Positions 20,460 to 30,967 of a DNA stretch of 30,967 nucleotides are shown here, piece after piece. The DNA is from Thermomucor indicae-seudaticae. Lineage: Eukaryota; Mucoromycota; Mucoromycetes; Mucorales; Lichtheimiaceae. Within the stretch, counting starts at the first letter, position 1; the number at the start of each line of letters is the position of its first letter. The notes under the pieces were generated by a model that saw only the letters and a list, made by a program, of their open reading frames with translations, ran no database searches and was not told where the DNA came from. The DNA is taken from the NCBI GenBank assembly GCA_000787465.1, contig JSYX01000416.1:1-30967 (forward strand), read 5' to 3'. Both the position numbers and the translations under genes were made by a program.

Positions 20460-22217
20460 CCATCGTGGACACAGTGAAAGACGGTTTGCTACCTCCGGAA
20501 TGTCGGGAATGCCATGGTGCCTGTCTTAGGCAGGTACACATCTTCCAGAACGTGAAGCTCAGTGGGAAAAGCGCATATCTGCCTAGTTCGAGGCATACTG
20601 CTCTTCCACCAGAAGAAGACGCCTTGTCTATCGACGGAGACTTTCGCACGCGAACTCGTGGCGTTGACGAAGGTCTTGTTATACCGAAGAAAAAGCAAGA
20701 GAGACTAGTTATACGCGAAGCATTCATGGATCCAATTTCGAACAGCTTGGTTTCTTCAACAATTGGGTTTATCAGCCTCGTGAAAAGACGATAGGAAACT
20801 CGAAAAATATCTGTCGCGCGAGGATGTTCAGATTCAACTGTTCCAATTGATAAAGGCGTTGGATCACAACAACGCATGCGCCACACAAGAGGCATCGTAA
20901 GCGCGTAGGTAACAACATCCTTCTTTTTGGTATTTGCATGATTTGACCCGTTTTATACAAGGCTGCCAAGGTAGTTGTATGCATATCAAAGAGCTACGGA
21001 ACGCTTATTTTGATCCCTTGCCACAAACCTGATTGCTGTCAGGACCACGAAATCAGACGCGCAGTTGCAAAAGTTTGTCGATCACGCTTTCCTGCCTGAT
21101 GATTCCAACAATGAGACTGTGCTCCTGACACAACCTTGTCAGAGCGCGAATGGAATTATTTGCGAAGCTTTGGTTATGGATAAAGTGGCCAAGGCAACTT
21201 GCAACAAGGACGCAGTCTGCCGCGATTTCCTCGGTTTGTCCATGGTTAGCAAAGAAGTACACATCTGTCTCTCTGCCTTTTCTCATGTGTCTGTCGCTGC
21301 TGCTTCTTTTTCCGCTTCTTCATCTTCGGGCTGATCTTGCTTCCCTCGTTCGTCAGGAATCTCTAGAAGATCCGCGTCGTTTTCGCACGTTCTCTGACAT
21401 GCCTCTGCTGCAGGTGTCAAGCGCAGATGGCCTTTCGACGATCATGACGTCGCACTTATCAAGTGTCAGAGACGGCAGGTTCAGGGTGGTTCTCTCGGTC
21501 GCGTGCCCTCTCCGTGGAAAGGGCCTTCTAGCATGTGGCTGCGCAAGCGGGCGCAAGAGTTGAAAGTGACGGCCGAGTAGCCTTTGTTTCTGGTGAAAAG
21601 AGGTGTCGAGTTTTAAACCCGGATGAAACCGGGGTCACGTCTGCTGTGAAACGCACCGCCCCGGCAGAGTGGCTCCAACCACGCAGCAATCCAACAAGGT
21701 CTTTCTGTCGGCTTGTTTTGCGTCGGTGCCTCGCCCCGTGAAGTTGGCTCGTCTTCCGCAGTCGCAGGTCAGTCTACTGCCGGTTCTTCGTCTCGTGCTG
21801 GTGCTCCACTGGCGCTTGGTGCTTCGCCGTCTGCTGTATCCGGCGTGCCGGCTGTCCCCACCCCCGCGCCGGAGTGCGCGCTTGGCTGCTCGTCTTTCTT
21901 CCTCTGTGGGGGGAGCTGCATCTGTTTCGGTCCGTCGTCGTGTCGTGTCTGTCTGCAGTGGCGTGTCTTTTGGTTCTGGTGCTCGTCATGGTGGTGCGGT
22001 TGCCGGTTGTGTCGCCGTGAAGGATGCGTCCAGTCCTGGTGCGTCCAGTGGTGTGGTTGCTGGTGCCGCGACTGACTCCGCTTCTTCTGTTTCGCCTGGC
22101 GCCTCTTCTCCTTCGGCCGGTTCCGTATCCTCCTCTTCTCGTGCGGCTGGTCGGTCTGCCTCTGTTTCTCGCCCGGCCGGCGATGCCGCCGAAGTTCTCG
22201 GCTCTGTCGACCTGTAA
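20460..22217 (+). pseudogene. Frameshifted coding relic ending in a GC-rich Ser/Ala/Val-rich segment
   Basis: On the plus strand, protein-like segments follow each other in changing frames: GFFNNWVYQPRE, KDDRKLEKYLSREDVQIQLF, DAQLQKFVDHAFLPDDSNN, KRRWPFDDHDVALIKCQRRQ, GSLGRVPSPWKGPSSMWLRK, GRVAFVSGEKRCRVLNPDET, APTTQQSNKVFLSACFASVP, and then Ala/Ser/Gly/Pro- and Ser/Ala/Val-rich stretches to the stop at 22217. Each frame change happens without a convincing intron, which suggests several indels in one old coding sequence. From about 21480 the GC content rises visibly above the surroundings and four frames are open, a composition effect. I do not recognise the ancestor. A basic/proline segment followed by a low-complexity tail would suit a retrotransposon gag-like protein, but there is no reverse transcriptase or zinc knuckle to support this. 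Confidence 0.35.
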
Positions 22218-23701
22218 AGATAAAATCATTTCTTGCAAAATTAGATTCAGATAATAAAACTATTTCATTGTTCATACAATAAAGAACAGATATCTTTCTG
22301 TTACGTAGTATGCATTTCCCAGAATTTAAAGCTTTGCCACGTAAGCGTCCGTTATTGTTCAGTAATAAGAAGGACATAATCTAATTCGTCAGGTATTAAA
22401 GTGGGATTACAGTTAGTTAGTTTTATCGTGGGCTGATCCCACGCACATTTCAGTCCCTGTATCCGACTCCAGATCTTCGAAAGCAGGTATGGCAACGATC
22501 AACTGTTCATATTTCGGATAAAAGACTGACTAGCATTACGTTCTTCAAATATCCCCAATGAAAGGCGTCTATATTTAGGTCTTTCATTGCGATGCCTCTT
22601 GCTTTATCCACGGAGTGGCAAAGGATAATCCACAAATAAAATAAAGAAACGAAACATACAAGTTCGATGGCTTCAAACATTCATTATTAATGTTACCATT
22701 CTATATACCAGTTGCTTTTGCAAAGACATGTTTAATTTCAACTCGATTATGCTTTTTCACTGGTTTATGTCCGTTTTTTCCCTGGCAATACCGTTACTGG
22801 TCTTGATTCATTATGGAAAGGACAGTGAAGTTCTTGAATCTTCGTAATTATGCAGTGCAAGGAGATATACACGATCAAGAGTGGTTGGCTTGCGCTTTTG
22901 ATTATCCGTCGCTCAACCGCACTGGAGCCACATTATGGCAAGTTCGGGGTGTTTATCATTTTTTTGCTTTGTTACATGGCTATGCAGGTAGCGTACTAAA
23001 ACCACAAAGCGAAAATGCGATTGAATAAAAATGTACTTCAAAACCTCCATTACTTGTTCACTGGCGAAAAATGAAAATGCACTTTTATAGTTGATACGCC
23101 TGAATGTAGGCTCCGACAGGGGAAGCATTTTTTCTCATTTCCTGACTGATTTGGTATCACGAACCAATCAAATGCTAGGACAAGCAATGAAAATGAATAC
23201 CCCTAATGTTAGCAGCAGTCACGGATAGCGAATATTGCTTAACTTTTTTAAACAAGCCAGGCGCAGACCTTGTTGTTTTCTATATAATCTATATTAGTAT
23301 ACGATGTATTTTCTATTTTCTGAATGTAAAAGGGAGGAAAGGATGTAGAAAAAAATTTCAAAGGTACCCGAAATGGGACACCTAGCGCCCTGAAATCGCG
23401 GACAGCATAGAAGGGTGGTTGCAATTAGTAACCGACTTAATCACGGATATCCAAAGTAACTCGTGGAACTTGATCCCAAGATTACGATTGTCCCTTTGGC
23501 TGCACCAGTATCTATCGAGCTAAAGCTATGCAAATGATTTTGCGAAGGGGAAACATATCCTATATCTTATGGAAACAGATTGTAAGATAACTGCTACAGG
23601 AAACTCGAAACAACATAGTTCAATTGCTGATAAAACGTTATAAACATGCAAAGAAAGTATATTAAAAAAGAAAGGGATGATTTGAACTACTTTTGTTGTT
23701 T
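22218..23701. other. AT-rich gene-poor stretch
   Basis: The composition switches abruptly to AT-rich at 22218. A short frame at 22813-23028 (contains HDQEWLACAFDYPSLNRTG) ends near a possible donor GCAG|GTAGCG but has no recognisable partner exon. A 6-base-stem hairpin, CGTGGG-CTGAT-CCCACG, lies at 22427-22443. The right end presumably holds the 3' untranslated region of TSR1. Confidence 0.4.
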
Positions 23702-26615
23702 TTACATCTTGACAAATGCAGGCTGTTGGGTAGCAGGTTGTTGGCCTTCTATCCAGAGCTGAGTATTCCATTTAGGATATACGCGTTTATATAAATTCAT
23801 GAGTACTGTGTCTTGCTGTGTTATCGGCTTGTCGAAAACACATTTCATGTAGCCGTGGGTACCCAGCGACTCCTTAATATGGCCAACTCGACCATATTTG
23901 GTCGTCAACTGAACTGGTTTGAAGTATGCGACATCCTCTGTATAAAACCATTAGCTACCGTCTAAATTTCATAGTGCATCTTCCCTTTCAACGATATACC
24001 TGGATTGAAGAACATGTATCTTATAACAGCTGACCGCTTGTGTATCTTGTATGGATGACCACTGAGGATGATTCTCTTGGCAATTATCCGTTTTACGTCA
24101 GTATCCATAAATACACCAGTTGATACCAAGATGGGTTCTATAATTGCTCGTTATTGCTCATGACACGTCATAAACTCTCCCCAGAACGCTTACCATTTGG
24201 GTTTTCGGTTTCTTTGTAAAACATACACGGTACTTTGCCAAATGTTACAGGTCCATAAACGGTCGCAACCGAGGATTTACCCATTTGCAAAAATCTTTCG
24301 AATTTGTGAACGTTATTCGTTCCCTTGTTTGAGTTTTGGGAATATATCGGTCGCACTGAATATCGTCGGAAGCCAAAGTGAAGCACCATTGGATCCTGCA
24401 GAATAGTGTCAGTAAGTCACGGCAGCCCGTAATTATTTCTAAAAGACCATTCTCACCTTTGACCGTACTGGCTCTTCGTAAGCATTATCGCGCTGAATTT
24501 GGAAGTTCAAGAGAGTCATTTTATGTTCGTACTGTAGTAAGCCAAACACAATATACGGTCTGTCCTTCTGGAATGCGGCTGTTGCGATATGAGAGTTATA
24601 CAACTGTATATCGCCTAAATGCTATGCTTCCGGTAGCTACTCACCAGCTGCGGCCTTTGGTACATCCTTGATCCAAAGCGTTATCCGGCTACCAGGTTTT
24701 ACAAATCCAGCAATGGCTTGAGACACCACACGAGATTTGGTACGCTTAAAGTTCTCGAATTGGAAAATGCGCGCATAGTCCGTGGGGAGATTCTCGTAAG
24801 GATCCCAAAAGGATGTACGGAACGATTGCAAGCCACGATATCTGGCAAACCGTACTCGTGCTGGCTGGTCAATCGGTGTCTCGATCTCATCTGGAAATTC
24901 TGTGTGTTCTTGGAATTCTTTTTGTCGAGATTTCTGATACTCTTCATACCTGGTATCTAATCAGTGACCTGTTCAGGACAAGAAGTTTATAACCAACTTA
25001 CTGTCGCTGTTCTTCTTCAGGGTCAAGCTCGTCTTTGTATTCGTCCTTCCCGTTTTCCAACTCGATCTCCTCATATTGCTCGTCATCATCTTCAGGAGGA
25101 TAACTATTTTCCGCAGGCTCGACAACTTCATCGTCGTCCATCTCCATTCTCATATCTCCATCATCGTCTTCTTCTTCGCTATATTCCTCGTCCTCGGAAT
25201 CAACGATCCAAGCAGCTTGATACGCAGAAGTTCCTTTTGGAACACGCTTCTTCACTTTTCCGCTACTACGTTCCTCGTCCTCGTCCATTCGGCGCATACG
25301 TTCTACACCATAATTAGCAAATTTGCTACTGCCTCCACTCGTTGGTCGTACCTTCTGCTTCAGCTAGCTCCTCCTCAGTCGGCCAAGTTTGTTCGTTGTT
25401 CATAAAGTCTGGTTCATTTTCCGCGACTAAATCGTCCTGCTCTTCGGGATTGGGGGTATCCAACACCTTTTCATCTTCTGCCATATCGTTGTTATTGCTT
25501 GCCAGTGGCGCGGACGTAATCTAACGATCAGCAGATACATTTAGAATCGCGTCGGAACTTGTCACCATCCAAGCTGTTTACCTGCTCCAACTGGAAGTCG
25601 CCAAAATTCTGTAAATGGACCAGCCGATTCGCATTAAAAGGGTTGCCTCGAGCGTACCCAATAACTTTCAGTGTACCCGTTTCCTGCCATTGATACGTTT
25701 AATACGACACGAGAAGGCCAACTTCAATCCAAGGGACATTGCATACCTCAGACTTGGGAACGTATTGGACATCATCTGCAAGCATATACGGATGGCTGTC
25801 ACGCCAAGCCAACGGCTTAGGTCGCTGGGCGGTAATGAATCGAAGCGTGTTCAGAGCATCCGTTTCGGTGTCCAAATTGAAAAGGTGCTCTTCTTCGGGG
25901 AAGAATTGCTGCATGAACGCAATCAAAGATTTCTTCACGCCAGATTGTAACTTCGGCGCCACGTTGCCAATGTTCTAATGCAGTTCTCTTTAAATTCAGC
26001 ATACTCAAAGAACGTCGCTGATATAGAGCCAGTCAAGTCAAAATGTACCTGAACAACAGGAGCAATTGTCACGATACCCTGATTAAGAATGCCCAAAAGA
26101 CAGTTGATACCAAATTGGTCGACTTCAACTTCTGCAGACATTAACAGGATGGCCACGTCAGCCACCTTGAAGGCGTCCAGCACATCGATAAAGTTTCGGC
26201 GTAGAGGAATCAGCTGTAGTTTCTGCTTGAAACGTTCAACATGTAAAATGGAGGGTTCGCAAGGGTTGACTGGCGGTTCCTGGCCAAGCGATCGGTAAAG
26301 TGCGGCAATTGCGACGTGAGCGTCTGTGTCGGGACAGAGCGACAAGACAGGTACGATCTTGGGCGCACCATGACGTCCTTCGAAAATACGGTTGATTCGA
26401 GTGATTTCCTCTCGTTTCTTTTGCTGCTCCATTTTCGCTGCGTGCCGACGATCGACTTTGCTGAGGACTTTGGAACCTGCTTGCTTGACAGCAGTTCTGT
26501 TGACCTTTCCTTTCGATTTCGCTTTTAATTCACCCTTGGTAGCATGGCGTGATTTGAACGGTTTGTTCGACTGGCTTAAACGGCCGGGCCTGTGTCTGTG
26601 CGGCTGTGGTCCCAT
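23702..26615 (-). CDS. TSR1: Ribosome biogenesis protein Tsr1
   Basis: Matches to Tsr1 run the full length. Exon 1 (26615-26049, 189 codons) starts [20 protein letters not shown] and carries [14 protein letters not shown]. It then gives the degenerate GTPase-like domain ([19 protein letters not shown]). Exons 25974-25747, 25683-25582 and 25520-25352 follow in phase with DETDAL-like [40 protein letters not shown] and [14 protein letters not shown]. Next come a long acidic tract ([20 protein letters not shown]), [55 protein letters not shown] and the C-terminal [20 protein letters not shown]. Tsr1 resembles Bms1 and EF-Tu-like GTPases but lacks GTPase activity; it rides on late cytoplasmic pre-40S particles and blocks early translation-factor binding. 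Later exon borders were not all fixed. Confidence 0.95.
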
Positions 26616-27718
26616 GGTTGAACAATAGCACAGTCGAACACGGCTTTTTTGCAGAAAAAAAATTGTTCCCAGGTGTGCAGTCTCAGCGGGCCCTGAATCC
26701 GTCACATACAGGTTGATGCATGGTGCTTGGGGCGAGGATCGTCAAGACAACGTCTGCCATTAATTGAACTATTTTCATGTGTAAAGTCCGTAGCACCTGA
26801 TATCACAGCTGACAATCCAATTGCGATAGATGTAGGCGAGGACAGTGGAAGCATAAGGTTAAAGACAATGAACGCCCTTAATATTTTCCATTTTTCGCAA
26901 GCAAAACAGACTCGCTATCACGATTAACTAGATATGGCACACAACAGATGTCATAACAATATTTGGTGGTATGCACAATATATTGAAGCAAAAGCATTCA
27001 TATAAAGAAAGACTTAAGGATCACCCGTTTGCCTCGACAATGAGTCAAAGTATGCATATCCACGGTGAACGGTATCACCTTTCACCCTGGTCCAGGAGCT
27101 GTTGTATGATTGGCAGGCTTGCTATTTGCTGTCTCAAAGCTGAGCTTCTCCTTTATATTGCAAAGAGCAAGCCTTAAAAGACAAGATGATGTCTCCCTTT
27201 ATTACTTTACGTCTTTTGATATAGGAGTTGATTAGGAGCGGATAACAGACAACCGTGTCAAAAGAAAAATGAATTGAGCGTTTCCTTTTCGTTACAGCGT
27301 TTCGTTTGACTGGGGTGTAAGGCTCTGTGGAAAGGGAGAAGCACTACCCCATGTAAGAATTCTCCAATGAACAAGCTCGAAAGTCCGTTTCAGTCTAATG
27401 CCCAGTTAACGCTTCCTGGTTCAGGAGAGCTTTGGATGTAAAGAACACTATACTTGAAAACTAGGAGAAGCAAAGGATGCGGCCAGTTGAGGAAAACAGT
27501 CCGTAGGGAGGTCATTCTCTTTCTTCTGAAGACCGACAAAGACACACACTCTAGTGTCCAAGCATGACTTAACAAAGAGGAGCCCTAAACATGCATAAAA
27601 GTGCAATATTTATCTTGGAAACGCATAAATAAACGTATGCTCCCTGTTCAATCGTAAACCCGTTTTTTCTTTCCCATAATATCCAGTTCTCTCTTGTGTG
27701 TGCGTGTCGTAACTCGAA
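26616..27718. other. Intergenic region between divergent genes, no gene seen
   Basis: This about 1.1 kb lies between the start of TSR1 (minus) and the start of the PY-motif gene (plus), so it should hold both promoters. Short open frames lack motifs. I saw no repeat or RNA gene. Confidence 0.5.
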
Positions 27719-29271
27719 ATGGCTATCTTTGAGAAGCAATATTTGTACAAAAAGATACGCCAAAGACATGTAAGATTACTGTTCATAGTACTTTTGACTA
27801 GCGGTGGTCCCTTTTTACTGAATACACGTTTATTGCAGCCATTGAGCGCGCAACAGTACAGCAGCAATACGGAGCTGCTTTTGCCATGCGATCATCGCCG
27901 CAGTTTACGCGAGCCATCTCATCACGGCGCACCATCGTCCCGGATCAAGCAGTCGACAGCTTATGACGACGCTGTGCAAGGTGCAACGCTACGAGTAAGT
28001 TCAAACTTCATGACGCCTGCACAGCATGCCTTACGATGATAATTGGTAGGCATTCCAGTCCTTGAAATATAATTGTTTACTTGCATTGGATTCTATCCGC
28101 AAGCATATGACGGTGCGACAGCCAGCAGAACCTTCTGTCCGGGAAATGCGCCGATTCTCCGAACCCTCCACCATCCAGCTTCCGGGTGAGAGACTGCATC
28201 CAAGTGGGCCGCTAGACCTCGTCGCTCAAGAAACCGAGCCTACTGCAGCCGGCCTGCCATGTCTCAAGCATAGTGATACTGCACCCAACTCTGCCGACGT
28301 ACCCAAAACGGGGCCTTCTCTCCATTCGAAACAGTTGCGCTGTCGGTCACTTGATGACGAACAGGATCATGATCTATGCCGTGCGCTCACTAGCCTTTTG
28401 AACAAACTCGACGATATAACTGGATCTGCGACCGCTGCGGAAGCTGGCATTCCGAATGACCAGGGCTTGTGCTTCGAGGCAGAGACTGACCAAGATATAA
28501 GGGATGTCTACAGACGAAATCGAGATAGAGGGAGCACGTTCAAACGCGAGCATAGTTTAGCGACCATGTCTCTTCGATCTACTCCTCAAATCTTCCAAAA
28601 CAGACGCTCAAATCGTCGGGACGTGATTGGCCGCCTGTTGGAAGCTGTATTCCGCCTGGATGATGAACGATTGAAACATATGACGCCCTTGGATATTCCA
28701 CCACCCGCTTACAGCGAATTACAGGATGGTCAAGCACCTCCACCTAATTACGAGGTAGCTGTATCCTCTTGGCGACCACATTGCGACCTAGACGAGTTGC
28801 TGGTGGCTATGGATCGGTTAGGCGACGCCATCCCTCGGCTTGATAATCAACGAGTGGATATCACCGCAAAGAGGATTGATGAATTAATAGAAGTAGCTAC
28901 AGTCGAAAGAGCGGTAGAAAGACTCTCACGGGGACGTATGGAAGATCAGCGGGCGTCACTTCCGCCTCCGAGACAGAAAGACAACGCATTCCGTGGCATG
29001 ACAGATAACAAATATCAACGAGCTTCGCGCACGCCTCACGATCAGCGAACTTTAGTCAGTCCAAAGCTCCAGCGTAAAATGGACGCAGATGCTCTTTCGG
29101 GGCTTATGGATCGATTCCGCCGCGGACGTTTAGTCAATCAGGTAAGAAACCATCTGATGCGCTCTCGTTCTGTTCTATTTGAAAGCTGATTATCATGGGC
29201 TATGCATCCAGGATTGGGAGCCTCCCACTAACCGACCCGTGGAAAAGACAGAACCAATTCAACTTATTTAG
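27719..29271 (+). CDS. Protein with two PPxY motifs and repeated helical segments, function unknown
   Basis: Four exons (27719-27769, 27839-27994, 28050-29141, 29212-29271) join in phase to 452 residues. All donors are GTAAG-type and acceptors are TTGCAG, GGTAG and ATCCAG. Two WW-domain-binding motifs stand close together: PPPAY at about 286-290 and PPPNY at about 299-303. Around them are related amphipathic segments: LLNKLDDI, RLLEAVFRLDDERL, ELLVAMDRLGDAI, VERAVERLSRGRMEDQ and LSGLMDRFRRGRLVNQ, several followed by a Pro-rich turn. The N-terminal third is Ser/Pro/Arg-rich and probably disordered. There is no transmembrane segment or arrestin fold. PPxY motifs recruit Nedd4/Rsp5 ubiquitin ligases in fungi, so an adaptor or substrate role is a reasonable inference. 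The first exon is short and the least certain. The long uninterrupted frame begins at TTG, not ATG, so an upstream exon is required. Confidence 0.75.
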
Positions 29272-29564
29272 TGCAGCCGATAAGCATTCCCGTACACTGG
29301 TCACAGAAGGACACCCTCCACCAGGCCTTTTTGAACCCGACCTTCATTTCCCCTTTCATATGCTGTTCATTCAAAAATTTATGCTTCTCTATTGGCCCCA
29401 TGTATCGTTCTTGTTCTGTTTCCAAATAACAATGACCGGGAATAAGGCATACTTTCGGGAATGTTATGGAACCAGATAATGCTGTTGGCTGGCGCACAAA
29501 GTATATTGAAAGGAGTATATGATACTAGCGTTTTTCCGCAAAAATGGCTGATAGCCAAACAATT

Positions 29565-30394
29565 TTACTCTTCCTCTGCTTCTTCATTGCGAGAGCCAGA
29601 GCGCTGCAATACTTTGAATTGTTCTATAACATGATCACAGACTGTATTTAATGTTTTTGATCAAAAAATCATTGGCTTTCAATGTATCCCACTTACCCTG
29701 ATTGATTTCTGCTCTCGTCCGCATGACGCCCTCACGATCTGTATAATCGCTGTAGCGTAAAGCTCCTTCAACATAGACCAAATCACTGATTTCATTTTAA
29801 TGTTTCTTTAGTTTGGCCATTCTATATTGTGTCCAAAACGATAGCCTTTACCCTTTCTTTACTTTGGACAGGAACCACTCAGGGGGGTTCCAACTTGAAA
29901 TACGGTGCCACTGCGTGCGTTTAATCAGGTTACCTGCCATATCATTATAGATAAGAACAAAGAGTACAGATAATGAAAAGCTTGACTGAACGTTACCTTC
30001 TTTGTCGGTCCGAAAATCTGACGTCGCTAAGGTATAGTTGGCGACACGACGATTTTCAGCGACTTCGGTCACGATCGGATTGGCGCCGACACGCCCAACA
30101 AGAATAACCTTGTTCACTGTAATCCATCAACAAAAAGGAAATGTGTCAAACAAACAAATGTTATCGACTTTGTGGTGCCAAGCATACCATCAGAACGCGC
30201 TGCCGTAGAAGAGAATGCCTAATAACAAAGATCAAAGACGTCAAAATCCGCGTAATTGCGCTACAGACAAGACCCCTTTCAAAAAGCCGCGATTCCTCTC
30301 AACTGTTCCCTCTAATAAGATGCGCTGTCGAATGTATACTTACTCTAGCAAATCGGGCTGAGGCAGCAACAGTACGGAAAATGGTAGAAGACAT
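29565..30394 (-). CDS. Mitochondrial single-stranded DNA-binding protein (Rim1/SSBP1 type)
   Basis: Six exons (30394-30344, 30218-30188, 30116-29997, 29933-29852, 29785-29697, 29623-29565) join in phase to 143 residues. The first two exons encode a mitochondrial presequence, MSSTIFRTVAASARFAR then AFSSTAARSD, rich in Ser, Ala and Arg and with no acid until Asp 27. The mature part is the bacterial-type OB fold: VNKVILVGRVGANPIVTEV, RRVANYTLATSDFRTDKEG, KRTQWHRISSWNPPEWFLSK, LVYVEGALRYSDYTDREG. It ends EQFKVLQRSGSRNEEAEEE, an acidic tail. As a homotetramer it coats single-stranded mitochondrial DNA during replication. The OB-fold exon alone opens with GTG, which shows that the upstream exons are needed. 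It converges with the PY-motif gene, 293 bases between stops. Confidence 0.95.
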
Positions 30395-30967
30395 GAGGAC
30401 AGACAAAAAGAGTGTACAAAAAAGGTTTTTGAGGGGCCTGGTGTCCTGTCTCCGACCCTGCAAAGGGAGAAATCGCAGCCACGCGCCGCGGGTGATTCAT
30501 TCATTCTTTATGCCTATCGTTTAGCTCGTAAAAGGATGACATCTCGCATATCACTAATGATAGGCTATAGCCATAGCCTGTGAATCCAGCAGAGCATAAA
30601 AAAACAAGAACCGTACCTGGCGAACTATCCAGTGACTAAAACGGACATTTAGTTTCTCAAATGACAGAGGACACGCGCTGCTAGACGCAGCTTATAGCAT
30701 CATGATTAATCAATGCTGATTACGCTTTTGTTTGAAGACGCAATTGTATTCAATCCACTCTCAGGTCTTTTACTCTCATTGAATTTTAGGCCAGGTTTGT
30801 TTGAACTTGGATGAATCAACTCTCTGTAGAGGCCTACGCTGTCCTCGCTTGTAATTAAATTACTGGAGTGCTTTGTAACCGCCTCGCCACCTCGATCGGT
30901 TCGAATATTTAAATGAAACGCGTACTCGAGGGGATGAAAGCCCTTTACTATTTTTTAAGATGACGTT
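30395..30967. other. Upstream of the SSB gene; no gene seen
   Basis: No supported coding frame to the window edge. The plus-strand frame 30141-30524 overlaps SSB exons antisense and is a shadow. The stretch next to 30394 should contain the SSB promoter. Confidence 0.45.

Noticed and set aside
20374..20895. A 173-codon minus-strand open frame
   Set aside because: It has no motif and is antisense to plus-strand segments that look more coding-like (for example the Lys/Glu-rich helix near 20785-20897). Its length does not outweigh that.
21769..22377. Two long, strongly basic minus-strand open frames (His/Gln/Arg-rich and Arg/Gly/Thr-rich)
   Set aside because: They overlap a GC-rich stretch where stop codons are rare in most frames; the extreme residue bias is what antisense of Ser/Ala/Val-rich coding produces.
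22427..22443. Hairpin CGTGGG-CTGAT-CCCACG
   Set aside because: A 6-base stem in intergenic DNA without a following T-run or partner gene is within chance expectation for a window this size.
22813..23028. A 71-codon plus-strand open frame containing a WLACAFDYPSLN segment
   Set aside because: It has no recognised motif, no convincing partner exons and sits in AT-rich gene-poor DNA. It may be a relic but cannot be supported as a gene.
28062..28064. Start of the PY-motif gene at the beginning of its long open frame
   Set aside because: The codon is TTG; an upstream in-phase exon pair with good splice sites supplies an ATG at 27719, so this is an internal Leu.
30115..30117. GTG as the SSB start codon
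   Set aside because: A nuclear gene should start at ATG; two upstream exons in phase supply an ATG and a mitochondrial presequence.
30890..30912. GGTTCGAAT resembling a tRNA T-loop
   Set aside because: No matching acceptor stem, anticodon arm or T-stem pairing could be found around it.

Overview
The window reads as nuclear DNA of an early-diverging filamentous fungus, most likely Mucoromycota. Genes are broken by many short introns (about 40-130 bases) with GTAAG/GTATG-type donors and TAG/CAG acceptors. The gene set is fungal (GH17 cell-wall glucanase, Ste7-type MAPKK, Mtq1, Tsr1) but includes a Siva-like zinc-binding protein, a family best known from animals. I found no bacterial features, CRISPR array, tRNA or rRNA. 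Gene models were spliced by eye; where I checked exon by exon (La, MAPKK, Mtq1, small mitochondrial protein, Siva-like, RPS21, GH17, PY-motif protein, SSB) the phases close exactly.

Layout. 1-5.1 kb: a La-type RNA chaperone and a cullin-4, head-to-tail on the minus strand and only 87 bases apart. 5.5-8.9 kb: a fragment resembling a FLYWCH-type zinc finger, then a complete Ste7-type MAPKK gene enclosed by two roughly 580-600 base copies of an inverted repeat. 8.9-9.5 kb: a tentative three-exon gene of unknown function. 10-11.4 kb: a mitochondrial release-factor glutamine methyltransferase and a small putative mitochondrial membrane protein. 11.7-13.9 kb: a myotubularin phosphoinositide phosphatase (minus). 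14.4-14.8 kb: a decayed fragment resembling the N-terminal part of a Mutator-like (MULE) transposase. 15.2-17.1 kb: a tentative secreted peptide, the Siva-like gene and 40S ribosomal protein S21. 17.6-18.8 kb: a secreted GH17 beta-1,3-glucanase with an 18-base coding minisatellite. 18.8-23.7 kb: gene-poor, with a perfect 24-base palindrome and a decayed, frameshifted coding relic ending in a GC-rich Ser/Ala/Val-rich stretch. 23.7-26.6 kb: the ribosome-assembly factor TSR1 (minus). 27.7-29.3 kb: an unrecognised protein with two PPxY motifs and repeated helical segments. 29.6-30.4 kb: mitochondrial single-stranded DNA-binding protein (minus).

The genes are mostly housekeeping (RNA maturation, ribosome assembly, ubiquitin ligation, MAPK signalling, phosphoinositide turnover, mitochondrial translation and DNA maintenance) and form no evident pathway cluster. 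The unusual features are the inverted repeat around the MAPKK, the transposon-derived relics and the PPxY protein.
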